From Anaerosolibacter sp. (GTDB taxonomy: Bacteria > Bacillota > Clostridia > Peptostreptococcales > Thermotaleaceae), in contig NZ_JARBTM010000001.1 in NCBI RefSeq assembly GCF_029240175.1, positions 62,001 through 126,000 on the forward strand: a stretch of 64,000 bases of DNA, read 5' to 3'. The notes under the pieces were generated by a model. The model worked only from the letters and a program-made list of their open reading frames with translations. It was not told the DNA's origin and searched no databases. Below, piece after piece: positions 55,061-63,966 of this stretch. Every line of letters begins with the position of its first letter. The stretch's first letter is position 1. The translations under genes and the position numbers were made by a program.

Positions 55061-55822
55061 CTATCTTAGAATATAGAAAATAGAAAATATGATACATCCA
55101 AATACTGAGGACAGAAAGTTTACCCCATTGTTTTGGAGCCAAGGAATCGTCTGATTATGTGTATATACACCTTCAAAATCCTTCTCATTTTCAAATATGC
55201 CCAGGAACGAATCAAAAAAACCACCCAAAATTCCACCAATGGCCATCAATCCATAGATTTGCCATGCTGCAGGCGGTAACCATCCCAACCAACCTAGGAG
55301 ATAGACCATAACAAAGTATCCTCCTAGTCCAATACATCCTCCCAGGGTCCCCATAAGGGTAATCCCTCCAGAGGCCCCTTGGGGTACTTCCCTTAGTTTA
55401 TAAAGAGAATAGGTTTTTGCTGGAAAAAGGGTTCCTATCTCGGCGCACCATGTATCAAAAAGGTTTACGCCAATGGCGGTGAGATATAAATAATAATATA
55501 CAGGCTCATGTTGTAAAAAATATAGTAGGGCGCAGCCAGCCCCTAATAATCCATTGGCAAACAACTGTTTCCAGTTTCTCGCTGTTTTTTCCTTGGATTT
55601 GATGCTTCTTTTATAATCCGTTTGAAGCTTTGTCAGCATACTTCCTGATACCAAGAAGTATCCCAAGGGAAAAAGCCAAAAAAATCCATTGATGCCTGCT
55701 GCTGATCCAATCAACCACAAAGCTGCCAATGCATCAAAGGTGATCCATTTCATTCTATATATGATAAATCCTACCGTCACAATGAGGATGGATATACTTA
55801 GTAAATAATATGTATTGGCCAT
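55061..55822 (-). CDS. DUF92 family integral membrane protein
   Basis: 253 residues with about six to seven helices. Family marks: LAALWLIGSAAGI, FANGLLGAGCALLY, FDTWCAEIG, PQGASGGITLMGTLGG and a C-terminal GGFFDSFLG. DUF92 includes phytol/phytyl-phosphate kinase relatives of plants; the bacterial role is unknown. AAAGGAGAC precedes the ATG. Confidence 0.87.
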   Translation of the reverse strand: MANTYYLLSISILIVTVGFIIYRMKWITFDALAALWLIGSAAGINGFFWLFPLGYFLVSGSMLTKLQTDYKRSIKSKEKTARNWKQLFANGLLGAGCALLYFLQHEPVYYYLYLTAIGVNLFDTWCAEIGTLFPAKTYSLYKLREVPQGASGGITLMGTLGGCIGLGGYFVMVYLLGWLGWLPPAAWQIYGLMAIGGILGGFFDSFLGIFENEKDFEGVYTHNQTIPWLQNNGVNFLSSVFGCIIFSIFYILR

Positions 55823-55934
55823 GATTGTCTCCTTTGTATAACAAATTAAATGTTTTCTAAAGAATAGAGGTATTATATACTTATATTATAATTAAACAAT
55901 AACATTAACTTCAACATTTAAGGCAGGTGCATCC

Positions 55935-56555
55935 ATGGAAATTAAAAAAATTAACGATATTATCCAGCAAAGAATCCCAGGCCCTGAAGGTGTCTTCCAT
56001 CGTTTCTCCATCTTGGTTCCTATTGTTAAAGTTCAAGGTGAACTTCATCTTTTGTTTGAGGTTCGTGCAGCCCATTTAAGAAATCAACCAGGAGAAATTT
56101 GTTTTCCTGGAGGTAAAATTGAAAAGAATGAAACACCCGCGGAAGCTGCCATCCGTGAAACCGCTGAGGAATTAAATCTGACTCTAGGGGAAATCGAGCT
56201 GCTTGGCCCATTGGATTATGTAGTTACACCTTTTAATACGATTCTTTACCCATTTTTAGGTACAATTCCTCAGAAAGGGATTGATGAAATTCAGTTTAAT
56301 CCTTCGGAGGTTGGCAGTATCTTTACAGTTCCCTTAGATTATTTCTTTAATACCGAACCCGAGCATCACTTTATCCATATCAAGGCTTCCACCCATGACG
56401 ATTTCCCCTTCCATATGATTCAGAACGGCAAAAACTACAAGTGGAAGGTTGGTAAATTGCCTGAGCTTTTCTATGAATACAATGGGCACATCATTTGGGG
56501 TATGACAGCCCGGATTGTAAAAAACCTAGTAAATATTCTTAAGGAAGAAAAGTGA
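55935..56555 (+). CDS. Nudix hydrolase, CoA pyrophosphatase-like
   Basis: 206 residues. The Nudix box is GGKIEKNETPAEAAIRETAEELNL (Gly, Glu, REtaEE present; the final Gly of the box is Asn). The preceding FEVRAAHLRNQPGEICFPGG is the CoA-pyrophosphatase (NUDT7/YeaB) signature. It would cut CoA or acyl-CoA to 4'-phosphopantetheine and 3',5'-ADP. AAGGCAGGTG precedes the ATG. Convergent with the homocysteine methyltransferase gene. Confidence 0.9.
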   Translation: MEIKKINDIIQQRIPGPEGVFHRFSILVPIVKVQGELHLLFEVRAAHLRNQPGEICFPGGKIEKNETPAEAAIRETAEELNLTLGEIELLGPLDYVVTPFNTILYPFLGTIPQKGIDEIQFNPSEVGSIFTVPLDYFFNTEPEHHFIHIKASTHDDFPFHMIQNGKNYKWKVGKLPELFYEYNGHIIWGMTARIVKNLVNILKEEK

Positions 56556-56567
56556 TTTTCTTCCTTT

Positions 56568-57437
56568 TTATTTTATAGATCTAACTGCTTCATTGATTGC
56601 TTGAATATGGGCTGGGGTTGTACCGCAGCATCCTCCAATAATATGAACACCAAGTTCCGCAAATTTTCTGCCGTAATAGGCTATGTCTTCTGGCATAAGA
56701 GGATATACCATTTGATTCCCTATTTTTTTTGGCAATCCTGCATTTGGTTTAACAGACCAATACTTTGGGACTGCTTGAACCATTTTTCTCATCACCGTCA
56801 TCATATCCTCCATGTCGCTGCCGCAGTTGCTCCCAATAATGTCAGCTCCCGCCTCCTTAAGATGCAGTGCAGCCATTTCTGGCGTACTTCCATCCAGGGT
56901 CTTTAAATCCTTCCCAAAGGTCATGGTGCAAACAATAGGGATATCCTTTATCTCCTTTACAGCTTTCACAGCCAACACCGCTTCTCTTACATCCATCATT
57001 GTTTCTATATTGATCAACGCTACACCTTCAGAAGATAAAATTTTTCCCTGTTCATAAAAAGTTTGATATACCTCGTCTTTTCTTGCATCATCCCATGGTT
57101 TCCCAACTGGCCCTATATTCCCTGCCACAAGACAGTTTCCGCCGGCAGCTTTTAAGGCAATGTCCACAGCTCTTTGGTTGATTTCTACGAATTGGCTTTC
57201 CATATGAAAATCTTTAAGTCTCATGGAATTTCCACCAAAGCTATTGGTCTGAATGATATCTGCCCCCGCTTTTACATATTCCCTATGGATTTGGAGTACA
57301 GTGTCGGGATACTCTAGGTTAAAGCACTCAGGACATTGTCCCATTTTCAACCCTCTATCCATTAGCATGGTCCCCATAGCTCCATCAAAAATTAAGATCT
57401 GTTCTTCTAGACGGTAATATAATTTCTCTTTTTTCAT
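56568..57437 (-). CDS. homocysteine S-methyltransferase domain protein
   Basis: 289 residues from the ATG at 57437 (GGAGAGG upstream). It corresponds to the first domain of MetH: LIFDGAMGTMLMDRGL, ADIIQTNSFGGNSMRL, LVAGNIGPVGKP, GADIIGSNCG and the zinc-binding HIIGGCCGTTPAHI at the C-terminus. It transfers a methyl group to homocysteine, probably together with separate folate and cobalamin modules encoded elsewhere. No SAM riboswitch is seen upstream. Confidence 0.9.
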   Translation of the reverse strand: MKKEKLYYRLEEQILIFDGAMGTMLMDRGLKMGQCPECFNLEYPDTVLQIHREYVKAGADIIQTNSFGGNSMRLKDFHMESQFVEINQRAVDIALKAAGGNCLVAGNIGPVGKPWDDARKDEVYQTFYEQGKILSSEGVALINIETMMDVREAVLAVKAVKEIKDIPIVCTMTFGKDLKTLDGSTPEMAALHLKEAGADIIGSNCGSDMEDMMTVMRKMVQAVPKYWSVKPNAGLPKKIGNQMVYPLMPEDIAYYGRKFAELGVHIIGGCCGTTPAHIQAINEAVRSIK

Positions 57438-57529
57438 AGATTCCTCTCCGTTCATCCCTTATCACTTTATAGTTTTCCCTACACTTAGTATTTTCAGTGT
57501 TTTTCTAATAATCCCTTCTCTTTTTTATA

Positions 57530-57575
57530 GCCAATAGATAAGCTCTGGAATTAATTCCAGAGCTTATCTATTGGC
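57530..57575. repeat. perfect 46-bp palindrome without loop
   Basis: 57530-57552 and 57553-57575 are exact 23-bp reverse complements meeting at GAATT/AATTC. It lies between the 57656 gene stop and the methyltransferase start. On the minus strand no T-run follows the stem, so it is not a normal terminator. Confidence 0.75.
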
Positions 57576-57655
57576 ACAAACAAAATGGGCCTATCCCTTT
57601 AAGACCTAGTGTTTGCATTGAAACTGGGAGGCGAGATAAAAATCCATGTAAATGA

Positions 57656-57991
57656 TTACTTTATTCTTTTCATCATGGCTTTTACCACATCATCAAAGGG
57701 TAGATGTCCGATTTGCGCCAAAATATTGTCCACTTCATTTTTTTCCTCTTTCTTTAGAGATCCCTGCAACACGATGCTTACCACTTGGTCTGCATCGACC
57801 AATACAGAAAATACACTTAAAGACCCAGACAAAATGCCCAAGATTACTAACGCCTGGGCAGTGGTCAACCGTCCATTCACGCCCACAAGGTTACTCTTCC
57901 TGCCTATTTTGCCTTGATTTTTCAAATCATGCTTTCCCAACTCCGCCATGGCTTCCTTCATCAGCATATCCAACTGATCAGGTGAAAACAC
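57656..57991 (-). CDS. small membrane-associated protein of unknown function
   Basis: 111 residues from a GTG at 57991 with GGAGGCG upstream. A basic N-terminal half is followed by one hydrophobic segment (about 44-66, LVILGILSGSLSVFSVLVDA) and an amphipathic charged C-terminus ending KAMMKRIK. I do not recognise the family. A 40-codon ORF lies 31 bp upstream on the same strand, so the two may form an operon. Confidence 0.7.
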   Translation of the reverse strand: MFSPDQLDMLMKEAMAELGKHDLKNQGKIGRKSNLVGVNGRLTTAQALVILGILSGSLSVFSVLVDADQVVSIVLQGSLKKEEKNEVDNILAQIGHLPFDDVVKAMMKRIK

Positions 57992-58022
57992 AAAAACGCC
58001 TCCTTAATCATTCTTGAAGTAT

Positions 58023-58145
58023 TTATCCTGGTATGATGATGGGAGCCCCTGATCCTGGTGTTCCCCGACCAGTTCCAAAAATAAAAACCAAAGCAAGTAG
58101 AATAATCCATAAAATATCGATTTTAAAACCCTCTGAATTAGACAA
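58023..58145 (-). CDS. 40-residue single-helix membrane peptide, TTG start
   Basis: From TTG at 58145, with GGGAGGGAG four bases upstream, to TAA at 58023: a polar start (SNSEGFK), one transmembrane helix (IDILWIILLALVFIFGTG) and a Gly/Pro-rich tail ending APIIIPG. The layout recalls the very short membrane proteins of sporeformers. It stands 31 bp before the 57656 gene. Support is the strong ribosome binding site and the clean helix; no family match is claimed. Confidence 0.55.
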   Translation of the reverse strand: MSNSEGFKIDILWIILLALVFIFGTGRGTPGSGAPIIIPG

Positions 58146-58206
58146 TATACTCCCTCCCTCTTATTAGTATTATATTAATTTTCTACACTCCTGTGACAAA
58201 TAAAAA

Positions 58207-58326
58207 TGCGTAGCAACGCTACGCAAGGTTGAGGCTAAGGTTAAGGTTGAATGCTTTCTTCAGTACGGCTCTGAGAGTCTTTTTCTTAACCTCAGCCTTA
58301 ACCTTAACCTGTGCACATTAGTGCAC
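58207..58326. repeat. dispersed GRYYRA-hexamer element, copy C
   Basis: The simplest copy. Hairpin TGCGTAGC-AAC-GCTACGCA (58207-58225); four hexamers such as GGTTGA and GGCTAA (58227-58250); a 35-bp core containing GTCTTTTTC; four inverted hexamers such as TTAACC and TCAGCC (58286-58309); closing hairpin GTGCAC-ATTA-GTGCAC (58311-58326). It is a large inverted repeat overall and lies 14 bp from the stop of the HAD gene. Confidence 0.7.
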
Positions 58327-58339
58327 AATTTCTCACCCA

Positions 58340-58960
58340 TTATTCAATCTCCTGTTCCGCTGCCAGCTTTCTTTCTTCTTGAATCAATTCCAAAAACGTC
58401 TTCAGCGAATACATACGGGGAACACCTTCTACCTCTTGGTTATAGGGTTGATCCCGCAGGTATACATTTACTTCCCCTTCCATTAGCTCCTTTACAAAAA
58501 CTGGTGAATCATCGATGGCATAGTCAATATCCAAGCCCTTGCAGGCTTTCACCTTATCCCTTCTTGGAATAACGCTGATCCCTTTCCCTATATATTGCTC
58601 AAGCCAATGATAGCATTGCAGCATCACCGATCTCCCGGGTGTTTGGGGTCTCGCTGTAACTGCATAGAACTCATATGCGGGATCTTGAATCATGTCTTGT
58701 AATATTTCTCTTTCCTCATGGGTAATGATCGGCTCCAAGCTTTCCCACATATTTTCTATACCCAAAATGGTTTTCCATACCTCCATGGACATTTCATGGG
58801 AAAGACCAATACCCGCTTCTGAATAGTTCCAATGGGTAACCACTGGCACCAGAGGTGTTCCATATTTTTTATGGGCAGCAGTTAGATAGAACTTTGTAAA
58901 ATCTGATAATACACCATCCATATCCAGCATGATACGGATTGGCCTATGGGCCTTTAACAT
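58340..58960 (-). CDS. HAD-superfamily 5'-nucleotidase-like protein
   Basis: 206 residues, NT5C family. Motif I RIMLDMDGVLSDFTKFY (Asp 13, Asp 15), motif II YAVTARPQTPG, motif III/IV PRRDKVKACKGLDIDYAIDDSP. Related in layout to the 44457 protein but clearly diverged from it. AGGAGG precedes the ATG, which overlaps the end of the YhaN-like gene by 7 bp, so it is translated together with the repair genes. It may salvage nucleotides released by them; this last point is inference. Confidence 0.88.
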   Translation of the reverse strand: MLKAHRPIRIMLDMDGVLSDFTKFYLTAAHKKYGTPLVPVVTHWNYSEAGIGLSHEMSMEVWKTILGIENMWESLEPIITHEEREILQDMIQDPAYEFYAVTARPQTPGRSVMLQCYHWLEQYIGKGISVIPRRDKVKACKGLDIDYAIDDSPVFVKELMEGEVNVYLRDQPYNQEVEGVPRMYSLKTFLELIQEERKLAAEQEIE

Positions 58961-61731
58961 AGATGTCCTCCTGATTTCAAATAGATATAGTTAACATTCT
59001 CATAGTTTCTTAGCAAATCAAGTTCTCGTTTTTGGCATGTGAATAAAATCACTTGATGGGTTTTGGCATACTCATATAGATAGTTCAAAACCGCTTCCAG
59101 TCTCCCCTCATCATACTGCACAAAGGCATCATCCATGATAACAGGTATGGATGAACCATCAAAAATCAACTGTGTAATCCCCATCCTCATGGCAAAATAA
59201 ATCTGATCCCAGGTGCCATTGCTAAAATAATCAATCTCTTTGATCTTATCCTCCACAGGATCTATCACTTTTACATGATATCCTTCCGAAATCATAAGAT
59301 CTTCATATTTTCCCCGGGTGATTTTTCCCAGAATTTCACCTACTGATTTGTTTAGCCTTGGTCCAAAGCTTCGTTGAATCTCATGAAAAGAGTCTTCCAG
59401 CACCTCCATGCTGCAGTCGATGGCTGCAGCCGCCTCTTCTAGCTCCAATATTTGTGTCTCTACAATACCTATTTCCTCTTCGATCACTGACACACTACGG
59501 CTTTGAGCAAATCGCTGCTGTATGCGATATCCAATATCTTTTATCTGCTTTTCCAGTTCAATCAGCTGTTGATGCTGTTCTTTTAACTTTTTTTCCAGCA
59601 ATTCTTGGCTTTCCAGCTCCTCTGCTGCAGAAATTTCTTCAAAAGTCCTCACTTCATCCTGGATGGTCTCAAAAACTCTTCCTTTTAACAGGCTATTGAA
59701 AGTATTTTCCAAGGAATCTTTGTCTCTTTCTATATCACTGATTTCTTTTAACCCTTCTGCCAATCTGGCGATGCTGTTTTCCACCGCCGTTTCATCCAAC
59801 GTCATGAGATTTAATTGTTGCCTTAATCCCTTCCCAAGCTCTTCTCTCTGGACATCTAGCTGACCAATTTTTTCACCAAGATCCTTGAGCTCTTTTTCCA
59901 CCCTATCCTTTTCAGAAAGAATTTGTTTATAATTTTTAAAACTATCCTGAAAAGTTTCTAGGCTATCACAATCCCATTGGGCAAAAATTCTTTGAATACT
60001 GGCCTTCAAAATCTTTAATTTTTCTCTTAGCTCCTGGGCCTTCTCCCCATTCATGTTTTCCTGCCGGTCTTCAATACGAATTCGAAGTCCTTCCATTTGA
60101 TTCTTCTTTTCATTGTATCTCGACATATAGGTACGGAATTCCTGTAAACCCATAACCCCCAGCTGATAGTAGATTTCACCCAGTTCTTTGCGTATATCCT
60201 CCATTGCCTTCTCTATACTCTGACTATCCCCTATGGCAGAGATTTCTTCCTCTATCGCCGAAAGTTCTTTTTCACTCTTCTTTTTAGAAGATACCCCATA
60301 AATGCTTAATAACACACCGATCACGCCAGCCACATAAAATGAAGGCGTCAATCCTACTCCCCCTGCAATACCTATGACCAAAGCAAGAATACCGACTGCC
60401 AGTAGAAGTATGCTGTTCTTTCTTTGACTGCTTAATATTTCTCTTTTTAATTGGAGGTGATCTCTCCGTTGATCTCCTGATAATTTTTCTTTCAATTCCT
60501 TCAGCTGCTCTTCCTTATGATATATGCTTAACTCTATATCAGGTGTTACATCCTCGAATTTCCTTAAAATACCAAGATTATTCCGCTCATTCTCCAATTG
60601 ATTTTCTAAGTCATGAATCTCGTCTATCGTCCTATTCCATGTCCTTAAACGGTCTTCTAAATGTTCCTGTTCTTGCATCATCCTTGTCAGTTTTAATTCT
60701 ATATCTTCTATATGATCATGGTTTTTGAAATGCTGTAAATAAGCCATTTTTTCTTCATACTCAGCCTTTATCAGCCTTGTTAGTTCTGTAGACTCTACGC
60801 GTTGCCGCTTCAATTCCTTCCATTGTCTAAGCTGATCTCGTAGATCAAGGATATGAGATTCATCCATTTCCCGATCTCCTATTTTCATGGCTCTTTGTTT
60901 TTCCTCCCAAGCAAGGGTCAAAGCTTTTATACGGTCTGCATAGTTACATAGTTCTAGATACTCTTGTTTCTGCTCTAACTGTCGAATTTCTTTTTTCTTC
61001 TTTTCTAAGTTCATGATCTCATGATGGAGGATTATCTTTTGTTCTTGTATCTGATTCATAGTCATCTGATCGCAAATGTTCTCTTCTTGAAGATCCTTGG
61101 CGACCTTCAAGTCGTCCTTCAATCTCTCCTGGGCTGCCTTCAGCTCATCCAGCTTACCCATTTTCCGCTGGCCGATTAAACCCTTACGTGCTAGCTGTAA
61201 AGCACCCATTGCCTTATGATAGGAGGTATCCTCATCTCCCGTCTGATGAAGGTTGGTCAGCCGCTTCATGATCTCGTCCTCTCGATCCCGTTCTACCTGA
61301 CTATGGAGCTGCTTAATAAACACTGTCTTTTCAAAGGCCTCTTCTCCCATGCCAAAAAAGGACTGACCTGGTTGATTTCTATCAACAAAGCCGATTTCAG
61401 CTCCTGAAACTGGGTCTAAAATAAGGGTATCGTCCTTTTTTCTCTTTTCTCCAAAGCTTCTTTTAATAAGAAACTCCTTTCCAGAATCATCTTGGAAAAG
61501 TAATTCACCGGCTGCATCATCTCCACTCCAAGGTAAGAACCGTTTTCGCTCATTGTCCCTAATCTCCTTCTTCATTGAACCTAACCCGTAAAACATCGCC
61601 TTCATAAAGGTTTGAAGTGTCGTTTTTCCTGCCTCATTCTCCCCATAGATAATATTTAATCCGTCAGCCAGTTGTATCTCTAGATCCTTCAGTTTACCGA
61701 AACGCCCAATTCGCATACCCTTTATCTTCAT
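58954..61731 (-). CDS. YhaN/SbcC-like ATPase with coiled coils and two membrane helices
   Basis: 925 residues, Rad50/SbcC type. Walker A GENEAGKTTLQ is near residue 35, followed by long heptad coiled coils (about 190-450 and 490-740). Two hydrophobic helices (about 437-475, ILLLAVGILALVIGIAGGVG and VAGVIGVLLSIYG) sit where SbcC has its zinc hook. The C-terminal signature and Walker B are present (YFSNGTWDQIYFAMRMGI, PVIMDDAFVQYDEGRL). It would work with the nuclease encoded upstream (4-bp overlap) in DNA repair, perhaps at the membrane. Confidence 0.9.
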   Translation of the reverse strand: MKIKGMRIGRFGKLKDLEIQLADGLNIIYGENEAGKTTLQTFMKAMFYGLGSMKKEIRDNERKRFLPWSGDDAAGELLFQDDSGKEFLIKRSFGEKRKKDDTLILDPVSGAEIGFVDRNQPGQSFFGMGEEAFEKTVFIKQLHSQVERDREDEIMKRLTNLHQTGDEDTSYHKAMGALQLARKGLIGQRKMGKLDELKAAQERLKDDLKVAKDLQEENICDQMTMNQIQEQKIILHHEIMNLEKKKKEIRQLEQKQEYLELCNYADRIKALTLAWEEKQRAMKIGDREMDESHILDLRDQLRQWKELKRQRVESTELTRLIKAEYEEKMAYLQHFKNHDHIEDIELKLTRMMQEQEHLEDRLRTWNRTIDEIHDLENQLENERNNLGILRKFEDVTPDIELSIYHKEEQLKELKEKLSGDQRRDHLQLKREILSSQRKNSILLLAVGILALVIGIAGGVGLTPSFYVAGVIGVLLSIYGVSSKKKSEKELSAIEEEISAIGDSQSIEKAMEDIRKELGEIYYQLGVMGLQEFRTYMSRYNEKKNQMEGLRIRIEDRQENMNGEKAQELREKLKILKASIQRIFAQWDCDSLETFQDSFKNYKQILSEKDRVEKELKDLGEKIGQLDVQREELGKGLRQQLNLMTLDETAVENSIARLAEGLKEISDIERDKDSLENTFNSLLKGRVFETIQDEVRTFEEISAAEELESQELLEKKLKEQHQQLIELEKQIKDIGYRIQQRFAQSRSVSVIEEEIGIVETQILELEEAAAAIDCSMEVLEDSFHEIQRSFGPRLNKSVGEILGKITRGKYEDLMISEGYHVKVIDPVEDKIKEIDYFSNGTWDQIYFAMRMGITQLIFDGSSIPVIMDDAFVQYDEGRLEAVLNYLYEYAKTHQVILFTCQKRELDLLRNYENVNYIYLKSGGHLC

Positions 61732-62858
61732 TCTATGATCACCTCACCTGTGCCTAATGCTTGGATACCTAGCTTTAAAGCACGCCTTATTTGTTTCTTC
61801 CCTTCTTCATCAGGCGTCGCTTCCAACTTCTCTAGCATATTTCGAATAAAAATGCCCCGTAGGGAGAATTCATTGGCTAATCCTTCATAGTCTAACCAAG
61901 GACTTGTTTCATCCACAAGCTTCACACTGTAAAATGTGGATGACAACTTTTCTCTCAAGACCTCCGTATGGATGGTAAAATCCTCTTTGATCTCCCCAGT
62001 CAGTATAATTTTATATAGATTCTGAGCCCGCTCTGGATCAATAACCTGTTCTTTTATCTTCTCTGCGATTTCCTCGTAGGTAGCTAATCCTTCTATATCT
62101 ACCTTGACAGTCATATACCTACGCTTGCAGATCTCTTGAAAATGCAGGTCACAACGCCCCTTTTCCAATGTTCCCAAGAGTACACCCTTACTGCCTGTCT
62201 CGTCAAATCCACGACCTTCTGGATTGCCGCTATAGGCCCAGAAGGTTCCCCCAGCCTTCATGATTCCAGAAAAACTATGCTTATGGCCTAAAGCCAAATA
62301 ATCTAATCCACTTTCACTGATGCTCTTTTGCGTTATGGGATTATAATCACTTCCCTGACCTTCAGAGACTACTTCTCCATGGAGTACCATGATATTCATC
62401 ATGGTTCTGTCCTCTACCTGAAATCCTTGGAGCAAGGCCTGTTTTTCATGGGATTTAGAGAAACCCGCCCCATAGACCCATAGGTTTAAATCTGGAATGG
62501 CAATACCTGTCGCGTGTGAATCAAAGATATGAACATTTTCCGGCCACTGTACAAGATGATAGTAGGATTTTGGGGTATAAGGATCATGATTACCGGGCGA
62601 AATAAATATCCGGATGTTAGAAATTTCTTCAAACTTTTTTATGATATGATCTAAGGTAGTTTTCATGACTCGCTCGTTATCAAAAAAATCTCCACTGATC
62701 AGCATCACATCTACTGCTTCTTCCTTCGCTATCTGAATAACCCTGCCAAAGGTTTCCCTTAGATCTTCCTTACGTTTCTCAGCCCCTGCACCTGCCAGTT
62801 CACGAAAAGGCGTATCAAAATGAAAATCTGCACAATGCAGTATCTTAATCTTCCCCAT
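61728..62858 (-). CDS. YhaO/SbcD-like DNA repair metallophosphoesterase
   Basis: 376 residues from the ATG at 62858 (GGAGG upstream). Calcineurin-like metal motifs: LHCADFHFDTPF, LISGDFFDN, SPGNHDPYT, VLHGEV and ALGHKHS. It is the nuclease subunit for the ATPase encoded next, which it overlaps by 4 bp (ATGA). The pair corresponds to YhaO-YhaN of Bacillus and to Mre11-Rad50. The C-terminal 120 residues are the capping domain. Confidence 0.92.
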   Translation of the reverse strand: MGKIKILHCADFHFDTPFRELAGAGAEKRKEDLRETFGRVIQIAKEEAVDVMLISGDFFDNERVMKTTLDHIIKKFEEISNIRIFISPGNHDPYTPKSYYHLVQWPENVHIFDSHATGIAIPDLNLWVYGAGFSKSHEKQALLQGFQVEDRTMMNIMVLHGEVVSEGQGSDYNPITQKSISESGLDYLALGHKHSFSGIMKAGGTFWAYSGNPEGRGFDETGSKGVLLGTLEKGRCDLHFQEICKRRYMTVKVDIEGLATYEEIAEKIKEQVIDPERAQNLYKIILTGEIKEDFTIHTEVLREKLSSTFYSVKLVDETSPWLDYEGLANEFSLRGIFIRNMLEKLEATPDEEGKKQIRRALKLGIQALGTGEVIIE

Positions 62859-62915
62859 GCCTATGCCTCCAAATATTATAATGAATACTCTCATTCTAAC
62901 ACAAAGTAATAAAAC

Positions 62916-62952
62916 ATTGAAATAGGGTGCCCTGTGGGCACCCTATTTCAAT
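62916..62952. terminator. terminator overlapping the cvfB stop codon
   Basis: The arms 62916-62932 and 62936-62952 are exact 17-bp complements around TGT and contain AATAGGGTGCCC. The TAG stop of the S1 protein gene lies inside the upper arm. GTTTTATT follows on the minus strand. Confidence 0.85.
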
Positions 62953-63782
62953 CGCAATCCATCTTCTGTTTGCTCTACCTTACCTTGCTTTAACAAAGCA
63001 CCTATCGCTCGCTTAAAGGCTGCTTTGCTCATGTTTAAATGATACTTGATCTGTTCGGGGCTGCTGTTGTCATTTAAAGGAATAAAACCATTCTTTTTTT
63101 CCAGCGTTTCCAACAAAGTATCTGCATCTGTCTTCATTTGCTTATAGGCTGCTTTTCGTGGTGAAAGGGTCAATTTGCCATCTTCCCTTGCTTCCACTAC
63201 CCTAGCCTCAACCACATCACCGTTTCTAATGTCATGGAAATATTCGTTCTTGGGTATTAGTCCCACATACTGATTATCCACCGCTACAAAAGCTCCCATG
63301 TCCTTTTTCACCTGATAAACTGTTCCTGTGACCTGATCTCCATTCTTGTAGGGACTATCTGTGGTTAAATATTTTTCAACATCTGTGGTAGAGCTAATGC
63401 GCCCGCTTTTATCAATATATAATCGTACAAGATAACTCCTGCCCTCTTGCACCTTATACTTTTGTTCTCCAAAGGGTAAAAACAAATCCTTTTCCAAGCC
63501 CCAATCTAAAAATGCGCCAATTTCAGAGGTTTCCACCACCTTTAAATATGCCAAGTCTCCCACTTGAGCCAAGGGCTTCTTTCTCGTAGCAATCAATCTG
63601 TCCTTGGAATCCCTATAGATAAATACCTCTAATTCATCACCTTCTCTAACCTCTTCCTCGGGAAGTTGATTGTTCGGTAACAAAATATTATCCTTCGGGT
63701 CATCTGTTCCAGCATCTAAATATACGCCAATTGCTGTGGCATTGGCCACTTTTAATGTATTAAATCTACCGATTTCCACCAT
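62943..63782 (-). CDS. cvfB: S1-domain RNA-binding protein, CvfB family
   Basis: 279 residues from the ATG at 63782, behind AAAAGGTGG; an earlier GTG lies inside that site and is not used. Three S1-like beta-barrel repeats (about 1-65, 68-130 and 140-215; TAIGVYLDAG, IGAFLDWGLEKDLFLPFGEQ, MGAFVAVDNQYVGLIPKNEY), then a C-terminal winged helix (NMSKAAFKRAIGALLKQGKV). In Staphylococcus CvfB binds RNA and affects virulence gene expression; here a general RNA-binding role is likely. Confidence 0.92.
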   Translation of the reverse strand: MVEIGRFNTLKVANATAIGVYLDAGTDDPKDNILLPNNQLPEEEVREGDELEVFIYRDSKDRLIATRKKPLAQVGDLAYLKVVETSEIGAFLDWGLEKDLFLPFGEQKYKVQEGRSYLVRLYIDKSGRISSTTDVEKYLTTDSPYKNGDQVTGTVYQVKKDMGAFVAVDNQYVGLIPKNEYFHDIRNGDVVEARVVEAREDGKLTLSPRKAAYKQMKTDADTLLETLEKKNGFIPLNDNSSPEQIKYHLNMSKAAFKRAIGALLKQGKVEQTEDGLRLK

Positions 63783-63966
63783 ATATCGTTCCACCTTTTC
63801 TTTTTTCAGCTTTTGTAATAGGTTTTCCTGAACCTAAGACTTTTAATCAAATTCTACCACATATTACCCATATTGCAAATAAATTCATGGGAAGGAAGAA
63901 TTGATATCCTATTCCATGATTTGATATAATGATACATAATTCATGAATGATCGAAGGAGAGAGAGG

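Noticed and set aside
57438-57529. SAM riboswitch or T-box before the homocysteine methyltransferase
   Set aside because: None of the conserved blocks of these elements is seen.
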